Below, in pieces: positions 7,762-15,524 of a stretch of DNA of 64,000 nt. The stretch comes from an uncultured bacterium (GTDB lineage: Bacteria; Verrucomicrobiota; Lentisphaeria; Victivallales; UBA1829). The notes below the pieces were generated by a model. The model worked only from the letters and a program-made list of their open reading frames with translations, was not told the origin of the DNA and did not search any database. Both the position numbers and the translations under genes were made by a program. The stretch lies in the NCBI GenBank assembly GCA_900548385.1, contig URKJ01000003.1, positions 1-64,000 of the forward strand, in the 5' to 3' direction. The stretch's first letter is position 1, and every line of letters begins with the position of its first letter.

Positions 7762-8687
7762 ATCTCAGGGAACAAGGCTGTTCCGGAGAAATGCCCGCTC
7801 CGTCCGTAGTGGAACGTGTGCGGTCTGTGACTTTTGTCGGCATGCTGCTCAATATTGTCCTGACGCTTCTGAAAGCGGTGGGCGGAATCCTGTTTCAGAG
7901 TCAGGTGCTGGTGGCGGATGCTGTACACAGCCTTTCGGATCTGGTAACGGACCTTGCCGTTATTTTCGGAGTGAAATACTGGTCGGCTCCGCCGGATGAA
8001 TCCCATCCTTACGGACATGGCAGGATTGAGACGCTGGTTTCCGCGTTTATCGGCATTGCGCTTGTACTGGTGGCGTCCGGGCTGATCGGCGATGCGGTCG
8101 CCGTGCTGCGGGCGGGAACGGAGCAGCGTCCGGGGCTTCCTGCGTTTTTTATTGCGCTTGTGTCGATCCTGCTCAAGGAATGGCTGTTCCGCTGGACCCG
8201 TTCAGAGGGGCGGAAAATGAATTCCAAAGCGCTGGAGGCGAACGCGTGGCATCACCGCAGCGATGCGTTCAGTTCGATTCCCGCCGCCATTGCGGTGATT
8301 CTTGCCCATTTTTTTCCCGCCCTGCATTTTGTGGACCCGCTGGGTGCGATTCTCGTTTCCATATTTATTTTTCACGCCGCATGGAAAATCGTCAAACCAA
8401 CTCTGCTTGAACTTTCGGATGCGAGGGTGACGGAGAAGGTGCAGGAACTGACCCGGATTGCGTCTTCGGTTCCCGGCGTCTGCGGTGTTCATGCCGTCCG
8501 CTGCCGGTTGGCGGGGGCTTCCGTGCTGGCGGATTTGCATGTAACGGTTGATCCGGAAATGACGGTGCGCGATGGACACGCGTTGTCGCACCGGGTCCGC
8601 AGTGCGATTCTTGAGGCCGTGCCGCAGGTGACGGATGTGATTGTTCATCTGGAACCCGGCAATGATCCGCCGGAAAAGATTGCTTGA
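7758..8687 (+). CDS. cation diffusion facilitator transporter
   Basis: A 309-residue inner-membrane CDF family protein, which exports divalent cations such as zinc, iron or manganese in exchange for protons. Typical elements are the transmembrane metal site in VADAVHSLSDLVTD, the conserved HPYGHGRIE loop after helix 3, the second metal site in ANAWHHRSDAFSS, and a cytoplasmic C-terminal domain (from about residue 210) with a late His (VIVHLEPG). It overlaps speE by the four bases ATGA, so it is co-transcribed with the spermidine genes. Metal specificity cannot be read from the sequence. Confidence 0.93.
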   Translation: MNLREQGCSGEMPAPSVVERVRSVTFVGMLLNIVLTLLKAVGGILFQSQVLVADAVHSLSDLVTDLAVIFGVKYWSAPPDESHPYGHGRIETLVSAFIGIALVLVASGLIGDAVAVLRAGTEQRPGLPAFFIALVSILLKEWLFRWTRSEGRKMNSKALEANAWHHRSDAFSSIPAAIAVILAHFFPALHFVDPLGAILVSIFIFHAAWKIVKPTLLELSDARVTEKVQELTRIASSVPGVCGVHAVRCRLAGASVLADLHVTVDPEMTVRDGHALSHRVRSAILEAVPQVTDVIVHLEPGNDPPEKIA

Positions 8688-8712
8688 CTTTTTCCTGTTG
8701 CCGCGGTATATT
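8684..8712 (+). promoter_or_regulatory. sigma-70 promoter
   Basis: TTGACT, exactly 17 bases and TATATT, overlapping the stop codon of the CDF gene and sitting about 57 bases before the nitroreductase start. Confidence 0.75.
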
Positions 8713-8768
8713 CCGGAAAACGGGGGCTATTCCCCGTTTGCAACTGGAACCATCAGGGAGATTTCCAA

Positions 8769-9359
8769 ATGAAAAAATCCGTCTTTGCTCTTGCCGCTGC
8801 CGTTGCCGCGTCCTCTTTCCTTTCCGCGGCGGATATCAAACTGCCCGCACCCGACAAAAAGGGCGGGATTCCGCTGATGCAGGCTTTGGATCAGCGGAAA
8901 ACAATCCGTTCCTATTCAGAGAAAGCGCTTCCCATGCAGGTTGTTTCCGAGCTGTTCTGGGCGGCAAGCGGCGTGAACCGTCCGGACGGCCGCATGACGG
9001 CTCCGACAGCCCACAATCTTCAGGAAATCACGCTGTATGCCGTTCTGCCGTCCGGCGTGTTCCGTTATGATGCGGAAAAGCACACTCTCGTACAGGTCTC
9101 CGGCGAGAATATCACTCAGAACATGACAGGAAAAGCTCCGCTTTCGGTGGTTTTCGTTGCCGATACGAAGAAACAGCCGCAGATCAAATACAGTGCGGTC
9201 GATTGCGGATTCATCAGCCAGAATATTTATCTTTACTGCGCCTCAGCCGGACTCGGCACCGTTGTGCGGGGGATGTACGACAAATCGTTTACCGGTAAAC
9301 TGAATCTGCCGAAAGGATCGGAAGTGCTCTTCATTCAGTCGGTGGGGTATCCGAAATGA
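8769..9359 (+). CDS. exported SagB/ThcOx-type nitroreductase
   Basis: A 196-residue FMN-dependent nitroreductase-fold protein. Family marks are QRKTIRSYSEKALPMQVVSELFWAASGVNR near the start of the mature protein, the APTAHNLQE FMN/substrate segment, and GFISQNIYLYCASAGLGTV near the end, as in SagB/ThcOx-like dehydrogenases. It carries a clear Sec signal peptide (FALAAAVAASSFLSAA), which is unusual for a flavin enzyme, so it should be periplasmic. Its own promoter lies upstream and it overlaps the next gene by ATGA. Substrate unknown; the coupling to an aldo/keto reductase suggests a paired redox job, but this is inference. Confidence 0.85.
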   Translation: MKKSVFALAAAVAASSFLSAADIKLPAPDKKGGIPLMQALDQRKTIRSYSEKALPMQVVSELFWAASGVNRPDGRMTAPTAHNLQEITLYAVLPSGVFRYDAEKHTLVQVSGENITQNMTGKAPLSVVFVADTKKQPQIKYSAVDCGFISQNIYLYCASAGLGTVVRGMYDKSFTGKLNLPKGSEVLFIQSVGYPK

Positions 9360-10222
9360 ACGGCTGGAAGACTCTTGACTGCGGTTTTTCGATGCCCGCG
9401 ATCGGCCTCGGCACATGGCTGATGGGGGGACGCGAGACCCGCGATCCCGCCGATGACGGAACATCGTCGGTCAAAGCTCTGGTGACGGGGCTTGAGCTCG
9501 GATTCCGTCATATCGACACCGCGGAAATGTATGCGGGCGGCTTTTCGGAGGAGATCGTCGGCGAGGCGATTTCCGGTTTTGACCGTGCGGGCTTGTTTCT
9601 GACTTCAAAAGTCTGGAAGACGCATCTGCATTACGATGACGTGCTTCGTGCGGCGGAAGGTTCGCTGAGGCGCATGAAGACCGATTATCTTGATCTGTAT
9701 CTGATTCATCAGGTTGATGATTCTGTGCCGCTGCGGGAGACGATGCGGGCGCTGAACCGTCTTGTCGACGAGAAGCTGATCCGTTTCATCGGCGTCAGCA
9801 ATTTTGCGGAGGAGCGGTTCCGCCATGCACAGGGATGGGCGGATTCCAAGCTCGTTGCGAATCAGATTCACTACAATCTCAAGGTGCGCGAGGCGGAACG
9901 CTCCGGAATGCTGAAATTCTGTCAGGAAAACGACGTTATGCTGATCGCATGGCGTCCGCTGCAGAAAGGTTTTCTGTTGAACGGAACGCCGGATTGTCTC
10001 CGGGAGGTGTCGGAGCGGTACGGACTGACACCTTCCCAAACCGCGCTGAGTTGGCTGACGAGTCAGAAAAACGTGGTGACGATTTCCATGTCCCGCAGTG
10101 CGGAACATCTGGAAGAGAACCGGAAAGCGGCGGAATTTGTCCTTCCGGTGGATGCGGTGGAGTTTCTCCGCCGTGATTTCCCGGATCAGCAGGACCGTTC
10201 CGAGTCTGTTCCGCTTTCCTGA
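9356..10222 (+). CDS. aldo/keto reductase
   Basis: A 288-residue NADPH-dependent aldo/keto reductase without a signal peptide. The active-site tetrad is visible: Asp in HIDTAEMYAGG, Tyr58-equivalent in the same motif, Lys in LTSKVWKTHL and His in DLYLIHQVD. FIGVSNF and the C-terminal cofactor-binding segment (MSRSAEHLEENRKA) are also typical. It starts inside the stop codon of the exported nitroreductase gene (ATGA), so the two are translationally coupled although predicted to act in different compartments. Substrate not predictable. A strong hairpin follows. Confidence 0.93.
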   Translation: MNGWKTLDCGFSMPAIGLGTWLMGGRETRDPADDGTSSVKALVTGLELGFRHIDTAEMYAGGFSEEIVGEAISGFDRAGLFLTSKVWKTHLHYDDVLRAAEGSLRRMKTDYLDLYLIHQVDDSVPLRETMRALNRLVDEKLIRFIGVSNFAEERFRHAQGWADSKLVANQIHYNLKVREAERSGMLKFCQENDVMLIAWRPLQKGFLLNGTPDCLREVSERYGLTPSQTALSWLTSQKNVVTISMSRSAEHLEENRKAAEFVLPVDAVEFLRRDFPDQQDRSESVPLS

Positions 10223-10236
10223 GCGGGATTTTATGA

Positions 10237-10280
10237 CGGCGGTTTCCGGGAAATTCCGGAAAACCGCCGCTGTGTTTTTT
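10237..10280. terminator. bidirectional intrinsic terminator
   Basis: A 13-bp stem (CGGCGGTTTCCGG against CCGGAAAACCGCCG, one bulge) with a 6-base loop, followed by TGTGTTTTTT on the plus strand. It lies between the convergent aldo/keto reductase and DAHP synthase genes and can serve both. Confidence 0.85.
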
Positions 10281-11316
10281 ACAGAGCGTTATATTGTTCG
10301 AGGATCAGAGCTTCGGTTTCTTCCCAGCCGAGGCAGCCGTCCGTGATGGAGAGTCCGTAAGTGAGTTCATTGCGGTTCTTCATCGGCTGCTTGCCGGTTT
10401 TCAGATAGCTTTCCAGCATGATTCCGGCAATGGACCCGTTGCCGCTTTTCAGCTGGGCGGTAATGTCGCGGAATACCGTCGGCTGGTTGCGCGGGTCGCG
10501 CAGGGAGTTGCCGTGACTGCAATCGACGATGATCGACGGTTGAAGTCCCGATTTCTTCATCAGTTCTTCCGTGAATGCGATGTATTCCGACCCGTAGTTG
10601 GTTGCGGTCGAGGATCCGCGCAGGATGATATTGCAGTTTTTATTGCCCCTTGTATGGAAGACCCCGGTTCTGCCGTCGTTGATGACGCCCAGGAAACTGT
10701 GTTTTGCCGAGGCGGTCTTGATGGCGTCGATTGCAATATGGATCGAACCGTCGGTGGCGTTTTTGAATCCGACCGGCATGGAGAGTCCGCTTACCAGCTG
10801 ACGGTGCGTCTGCGATTCCGTGGTACGCGCGCCGATCGCCGCCCAGCTGATGAGGTCGGAAAGATACTGCGGAATGATCGGATCAAGAAATTCGGTCGCG
10901 GTCGGGAGTTCGCGTTCCGCCATGGCGAGCAGGAGTTTACGGGAACTCCGCAGTCCCTTTTCAATATTGAACGTTTTGTCCAGATCGGGATCGTAAACCA
11001 TTCCTTTCCATCCGATCGTGGTGCGCGGTTTTTCAAAGTAGGTCCGCATGACCAGATAGAATTTGGATTCCACTTTTTTACTGAGCGCTTTCAGGCGTTC
11101 GGCATAATCAAGCGCGGCGTCGCTGTTGTCGATGCTGCACGGACCGGTGACGATCAGGATTCGTTTGTCGCGCCGGTGGATGATGTTTTCGATCGTCTGA
11201 CGGGCTGTTTCGACAAAATCCTCCATTTCCGGTCGGAGCGGCAGTTCTGTATGGATTTCCTGCGGAGTGGGCAGCGGGTGCTGCCCTTCGATGTTGACGT
11301 TGTAAACGCGCTGCAT
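10279..11316 (-). CDS. aroG: DAHP synthase, class I AroG type
   Basis: Catalyses the first step of the shikimate pathway, joining phosphoenolpyruvate and erythrose-4-phosphate. The 345-residue protein has the AroFGH signatures: LIVTGPCSIDN, VMRTYFEKPRTTIGWKG, PTATEFLDPI, GARTTESQTHRQ, FKNATDGS and IVDCSHGNS. The chosen ATG has AAGGA ten bases upstream, at the very end of hisS; a TTG seven codons earlier overlaps hisS and is less likely. It directly follows hisS on the minus strand, so the two are probably co-transcribed. Which feedback inhibitor (Phe, Tyr, Trp) applies cannot be told; the symbol denotes the family. Confidence 0.93.
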   Translation of the reverse strand: MQRVYNVNIEGQHPLPTPQEIHTELPLRPEMEDFVETARQTIENIIHRRDKRILIVTGPCSIDNSDAALDYAERLKALSKKVESKFYLVMRTYFEKPRTTIGWKGMVYDPDLDKTFNIEKGLRSSRKLLLAMAERELPTATEFLDPIIPQYLSDLISWAAIGARTTESQTHRQLVSGLSMPVGFKNATDGSIHIAIDAIKTASAKHSFLGVINDGRTGVFHTRGNKNCNIILRGSSTATNYGSEYIAFTEELMKKSGLQPSIIVDCSHGNSLRDPRNQPTVFRDITAQLKSGNGSIAGIMLESYLKTGKQPMKNRNELTYGLSITDGCLGWEETEALILEQYNAL

Positions 11317-11317
11317 T

Positions 11318-12571
11318 TCAACACAATTCCTTTGCAATGGCGTCGGTATTCAGCGCCACTTCTTTCTGCGAGGAATCCGCCATGTTTTTCAGCATGGCTT
11401 TTCCGGATTCCAGTTCACTTTCCCCGACGACCAGGGTGTATGCCGCTTTCAGGCGGTCTGCGGAACGCATCTGGGATTTCAGACTCTTCACTTCAAGTTC
11501 GATTCCCGTTGCGATCCCCGCTTTGCGGAGTTTTGCCGCGAGAGCGATATTGAACGCGAGCGCCTGTTCTCCCATGGAAACGAGGAAGACTTTCGGGTAT
11601 TCCTGCGGAACCGGGGCGATGCCCAACGCTTCGCGGACCATGATGAGACGTTCCATGCCGGCGGCGTAGCCGACGCCCTGAATCGGCTTGCTGGAGTCGG
11701 GAAGACGCAGTTCGTAGCGTCCGCCGCCCGCAATGGCGGTCTGCCCGCCGAGTCCGGGATGCGTCAGTTCAAATACGGTGTGGACATAGTAGTCGAGCCC
11801 GCGGACGAGGCGCGGTTCGACAACGTAGTCGATTCCCATTGCGGTGAGCGCGTCGCACACTTTCTTGAAGTAGAGTTTGGAGTCGTCGCTGAAAAACGAA
11901 GCCGGATCGGGTGCTTTGTCGATGAAGGAACGGCAAATTTCCTGCTTGCAGTCGAGAATACGCCAGATGTTGCGTTCGAACCGCTCTTTGCAGTCGCTGC
12001 ACATCTGCTCCAGATGCGGTGCGAAATAGTCCCGCAGAGCCTGTTCCGCCGCCGGCCGGTCCGATGCAACGCCGCGCGTGTTCAGATAAAGCGTGAACCC
12101 CGTGATGCCGATCTCGTTCAGATAGTGGACCAGCATTGCGATACATTCCGCATCCAGTTCGGGCGAAACCTTTCCGGCGTTTTCGACGCCGATCTGGTGA
12201 AACTGCCGTCTGCGTCCAGCCGCCGGCCGTTCGCCGCGGAACATGGGTCCGATATAGAATACGCGGTGTTCGACGCCGTTCAGCGCATCGGTTCCGGAGA
12301 GGGAGCGCATGACTCCGGCGGTTCCTTCCGGGCGGAGAGTGAGACTGCGTCCGCCGCGGTCTTCAAACGTGTACATCTCTTTTTTCACGACTTCGGTTTC
12401 GTCGCCGAGCCCGCGCTGGAAGACTTCGGTATATTCGAAAACAGGGGTCCGGAGCTCTCCGTAGCCGTAGAGCGAAAAGACTTTTTTTGCGGTGTTTTCG
12501 AGGAAACACCAGGTGGGCGCTTCTTCGGGCAGAATGTCGCTGGTTCCCGGCGGCGGTGTTGATTTAGCCAT
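11318..12571 (-). CDS. hisS: histidyl-tRNA synthetase
   Basis: Charges tRNA-His in the cytoplasm. Class II synthetase of 417 residues, the usual length. Motif 1 and 2 regions are clear (TLRPEGTAGVMRS; FRGERPAAGRRRQFHQIG), and so are the histidine-specific LVRGLDYYVHTVFE loop, the motif 3 region GVGYAAGMERLIM and a C-terminal anticodon-binding domain (VFLVSMGEQA to the end). The downstream DAHP synthase gene begins within the last codons' ribosome site, indicating translational coupling. Confidence 0.97.
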   Translation of the reverse strand: MAKSTPPPGTSDILPEEAPTWCFLENTAKKVFSLYGYGELRTPVFEYTEVFQRGLGDETEVVKKEMYTFEDRGGRSLTLRPEGTAGVMRSLSGTDALNGVEHRVFYIGPMFRGERPAAGRRRQFHQIGVENAGKVSPELDAECIAMLVHYLNEIGITGFTLYLNTRGVASDRPAAEQALRDYFAPHLEQMCSDCKERFERNIWRILDCKQEICRSFIDKAPDPASFFSDDSKLYFKKVCDALTAMGIDYVVEPRLVRGLDYYVHTVFELTHPGLGGQTAIAGGGRYELRLPDSSKPIQGVGYAAGMERLIMVREALGIAPVPQEYPKVFLVSMGEQALAFNIALAAKLRKAGIATGIELEVKSLKSQMRSADRLKAAYTLVVGESELESGKAMLKNMADSSQKEVALNTDAIAKELC

Positions 12572-12599
12572 ACAAATGTTCCTTTTCCCAGAAAAACAA

Positions 12600-12631
12600 G
12601 CGCCCCGCGGAACAAGGATCCCGCAGGGCGC
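12600..12631 (-). terminator. intrinsic terminator
   Basis: GCGCCCTGCGGG pairs with CCGCGGGGCGC in the minus-strand transcript, followed by TTGTTTTT. It lies after the HU-like gene and before hisS, so the HU-like gene is probably its own transcription unit. Confidence 0.75.
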
Positions 12632-12697
12632 AATGTTTCAGTTTCCTGACTGTTCTGTTATGATCCTTATGCAAAAATGCACAAGCTATAATATAAT

Positions 12698-12985
12698 TTA
12701 TTTTACAAGACTTTCAACTCTTTCTTTTAAATCTTTTCCGGCACGGAATTTAACGATGGCGCGTTCCGGGATTGTGACTTCATGTTCCGGTTTGTTCGGA
12801 TTTCTTCCTTTGCGTTCTTTACGGACGACGACTTCGAAGATTCCGAAATTACGGATTTCGATGCTGCGTCCGGCCGCCAGTTCATCCGCGATATAATCAA
12901 GCGTCTTCTGTACCACGGTTCCGACTTGTTCCTGGTGCAGATCCGTTTCAGCGGCGATTCTGGCAACGAGTTCTCTCTTTGTCAT
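12698..12985 (-). CDS. HU/IHF-family DNA-binding protein
   Basis: A 95-residue nucleoid-associated protein of the HU/IHF family. It starts MTKRELVARIAAETDL, has the DNA-bending arm region GRNPNKPEHEVTIPERAIVKFRAGKDLK and ends with the usual short helix. The start has AAGGAG at normal spacing; an upstream in-frame extension lacks HU homology. IHF-like features (the arm sequence GRNP, IEIRNFGIFEV) are present, but HU versus IHF subunit cannot be decided from one chain. Confidence 0.95.
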   Translation of the reverse strand: MTKRELVARIAAETDLHQEQVGTVVQKTLDYIADELAAGRSIEIRNFGIFEVVVRKERKGRNPNKPEHEVTIPERAIVKFRAGKDLKERVESLVK

Positions 12986-13554
12986 ACTTGCTCTCCTTCG
13001 GCGTTTCCTTTGTCTTTGCATGCGTGGAGATAATATTCCTCCCGGAGAGACTGGCCGCAAAATGGTTTTTGAACGCGGTTCTTACCGGATTGCGGATCCG
13101 CTGCCAACGTCTTTCGGACATGAAACCAAGGTTCTGTTTCCAGGGCAGGGATATCCGCGTCTCAATAACAACCGCCTTCCGGTTACGGGAACCGGCGGTG
13201 GCGTCTGACCGTGTTTTCTCCACAAAATAATAATTGTTTTGCAGTCTGTACAGCTGCGGTGATCTTCCTTATGAAAGGCTGCTTTTCCCGGAGACCGGGA
13301 GATGCGCTGATCATCTGCCGTGCAGAGATTCTGCTGCAAAAAGTCCCGTGATTCTCTGATCCGTTGAGGAAAACCCTCGCATGACTGTGAATGCGAATCA
13401 TTCTTTCTCATGATTCGTATAAACCCAAATCTTTCCAAAACGTCCGGAGATCTCAGGGGACACCTGTGATGTAAAAATAGCAGAAAAAAGGTGAAATTCA
13501 ATCTCAATTTAATAAAAACAGATAAAATTTTCGTTTCAAATTCAGAAAATATGA
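12986..13554. other. long intergenic region, no gene seen
   Basis: About 570 bases with only short or antisense open frames that have no ribosome site or familiar product. Base composition becomes AT-rich near 13480-13560. No RNA gene recognised. Confidence 0.5.
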
Positions 13555-13652
13555 TTTTTGAGTGAGAAAATGGACTGTTCCCGGCAGAGGAATGGAAACT
13601 CCGCCGCCATTTTATCGTAACTGTTATGTTTGATTGCGGAATACGGCGTGAA
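13555..13652 (+). repeat. conserved pre-araC element, copy 1
   Basis: About 98 bases that align with the segment at 18243-18345, also upstream of an AraC gene. The best core (CAGAGGAATGGAAACTC, then GCCG, ATTTTA, CGTAACT) is nearly invariant. The partner copy contains AGTTTCC/GGAAACT as an inverted repeat, so this may be an operator. Confidence 0.7.
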
Positions 13653-13663
13653 TTTTTGGCCGT

Positions 13664-13692
13664 TTGAAAAACAGCATTGCGGCTGTTATATT
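13664..13692 (+). promoter_or_regulatory. sigma-70 promoter
   Basis: TTGAAA, 17 bases and TATATT just downstream of the conserved element and 38 bases before the AraC start. Confidence 0.6.
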
Positions 13693-13729
13693 TCCGGGAG
13701 ATCAAATAAATTTTCAAAAGGTGGCGTCA

Positions 13730-14644
13730 ATGTTCAATGCATACAATGCGCGTTTGTTTTCCAAAGAGATGCAGATTTCCCGTTGGTTTCACAATATCAT
13801 GATATGGACAGACGGGCTTGAACAGGGGCTGCCGCTGTCGTTGTGGCCATGCTTCGTGAATCATGTGAACTTGAAAACAGGGGAGGGGTTCCGCCACTGG
13901 AATTATACCCGCTTTGCGATTGAAATCCCGCTGGAAGGAAATCTGATCGGGGAACAGCGCGGAGAGACCACACTTGTTTCTCCGGGGGAAGTCTATCTGA
14001 TTCATTACGGAGAGAACAGTTCCTGTCAGGCCGGCCCGGCGGGATTCTGCCGGAAAATCGGCGTCGGATTTGCGGGACCGGTTTTTCCCGCGTTGCTTTC
14101 CGCCAACCGTCTGATCGAGCATTTGAAATTGAAACTGCGCAATCCGGACGGTTTTCTGGAGCTGATCCTGGAGTTGGAACGGAAGATCAATGATACCCAC
14201 AGGCAAAAGCCTTCCGAAGGATCTCTGATTGAACTGGCGGCATTTTCATTCCGTATTATAACGGAGCTGGCGTTTTCCATTGATAACAAACTGCCCGCCC
14301 TGCTTCAACAGGCCCTTGAAATCATGAAAGCGAACCTGTCGCAGATGCTCACCGTGGCAGAGATCGCCGATAAATTGGGGACCAGTTCCACAACTCTGGG
14401 GAGTCTGTTCCGGGAGCATCTGCATTGCTCGCCGGGCAGGTATTTTGCGGATTTGCGGATGAAATACGCCTGTGAACTGCTGTCCGGAACGGAGCTGCCG
14501 GTCAGCCGGATCGCCGCCAATGTCGGTTATGCGCACCTGATGCATTTCAGCAGACGTTTTTCTGACGTAAACGGAGTTTCTCCGGTGAAATACAGAGCGC
14601 TTTCAAAAAAGAAAAGTATTTTGTCGGAAAAGGTAAAAAAATAA
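13730..14644 (+). CDS. AraC-family transcriptional regulator
   Basis: A 304-residue regulator: an N-terminal cupin-like sensing domain (residues ~1-190) and a C-terminal double helix-turn-helix (ADKLGTSSTTLGSLFREHL, then VSRIAANVGYAHLMHFSRRF ... NGVSPVKYR). Such proteins usually activate sugar or glycan genes when bound to a ligand. AAGGTGG precedes the chosen ATG; a longer in-frame reading from 13664 overlaps the promoter. The next genes in the same direction encode a prepilin-like protein and a glycoside hydrolase, the likely targets. Confidence 0.9.
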   Translation: MFNAYNARLFSKEMQISRWFHNIMIWTDGLEQGLPLSLWPCFVNHVNLKTGEGFRHWNYTRFAIEIPLEGNLIGEQRGETTLVSPGEVYLIHYGENSSCQAGPAGFCRKIGVGFAGPVFPALLSANRLIEHLKLKLRNPDGFLELILELERKINDTHRQKPSEGSLIELAAFSFRIITELAFSIDNKLPALLQQALEIMKANLSQMLTVAEIADKLGTSSTTLGSLFREHLHCSPGRYFADLRMKYACELLSGTELPVSRIAANVGYAHLMHFSRRFSDVNGVSPVKYRALSKKKSILSEKVKK

Positions 14645-14656
14645 ATTGTTCCGGTA

Positions 14657-14685
14657 TTGTCGATTTCCACGTTTCAGAGTATAAT
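14657..14685 (+). promoter_or_regulatory. sigma-70 promoter of prepilin gene
   Basis: TTGTCG, 17 bases and TATAAT. The 15 bases GTTTCAGAGTATAAT ending at the -10 box are identical in the promoter of the prepilin gene at the 52 kb locus. Confidence 0.7.
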
Positions 14686-14739
14686 ATTATAAAGCGGCGG
14701 AGTGTCGCTGAAAAACTCAACCGGAAAGGAAAAGAGCGT

Positions 14740-15513
14740 ATGGAAATCCATATAAAACAGAGTCTGAACAGGAGTCATGCAGGAAAAACGCGGAACGTGT
14801 TTACCCTTATAGAACTCCTTGTAACAGTTGCAATCATTGCGATCCTTGCGGGCATGCTTCTTCCTGCGCTGAACAGTGCCAGGTGTAAAGCCAGAGGCGC
14901 CAGCTGCAGAGGGATGCTGAAACAGATGGGGCAGATGGAAGAGCTCTATTCCGGCGATAACGATGACTGGATCAGTCCAGTCAGAATGTCGCACGGGCTT
15001 ACGAACAAGGAGTGGTTTCATCTTCTGGCGCCTTATGGGGAAAGTCTTTTCCTGATGCGTTACAACAAGGGGCTTTACTCTCCGAATACGAGTACAGACA
15101 GTGAACAATGGAGGTTTTATGCGGTTCCGCCCTGTCCGGAATTTGATCTTTCCACAAAGAAATACGGGCTGGTTTTCGTGACGAGTGACATGAAAAAAGT
15201 GGCGGGACACGGCGGATACGGTGCCAACAGACACCGCGGTTTTGTCATTGCCAGCGGATGGAGTGAATTGCCTGTCCGCCGCAGTCAGCTGAAAGCCCCC
15301 TCCCGCTTTTTCATGACCATGGACAGCGGTTATATGGCTCTGAGAGGACAGGAGACCAGTTATCTGGGATCGTTCGGTTCCCTGTATTTCCCTCATTCCG
15401 GTTACAGCAATATGATGCATGGAGACGGTCATGTGGATGCCCTTTACGGTCCTCATGTCAGCAATATTTCCAAAAATATGATCCGTTTCCGGCCGGATGA
15501 CCGGGATCTTTGA
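14740..15513 (+). CDS. prepilin-type protein with H-X9-DG motif
   Basis: A 257-residue protein with a type IV prepilin/pseudopilin N-terminus: a basic leader of about 20 residues, then FTLIELLVTVAIIAILAGML, to be cut and N-methylated by a prepilin peptidase. The C-terminal part has the H-X9-DG processing-associated motif (HSGYSNMMHGDGHVDAL). In Lentisphaerota and Planctomycetota such proteins are present in many copies. They are usually annotated as type II secretion protein G-like, but no secretion-apparatus gene is nearby. GAAAGGAAA precedes the ATG. The glycosidase gene starts 11 bases downstream, so the pair is an operon; the protein may display or help secrete that enzyme (inference). 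Confidence 0.88.
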   Translation: MEIHIKQSLNRSHAGKTRNVFTLIELLVTVAIIAILAGMLLPALNSARCKARGASCRGMLKQMGQMEELYSGDNDDWISPVRMSHGLTNKEWFHLLAPYGESLFLMRYNKGLYSPNTSTDSEQWRFYAVPPCPEFDLSTKKYGLVFVTSDMKKVAGHGGYGANRHRGFVIASGWSELPVRRSQLKAPSRFFMTMDSGYMALRGQETSYLGSFGSLYFPHSGYSNMMHGDGHVDALYGPHVSNISKNMIRFRPDDRDL

Positions 15514-15524
15514 GGGAGGATTCG

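Noticed and set aside
13082..13717. 211-codon minus-strand frame in the long gap before the AraC gene
   Set aside because: No ribosome site or recognisable domain, and it runs through the conserved element and promoter of the AraC gene.
14740..15513. Type II secretion or type IV pilus operon
   Set aside because: Prepilin-like proteins are present, but no GspD/E/F, PilB/C/Q or prepilin peptidase is in the window, so a complete apparatus cannot be claimed.
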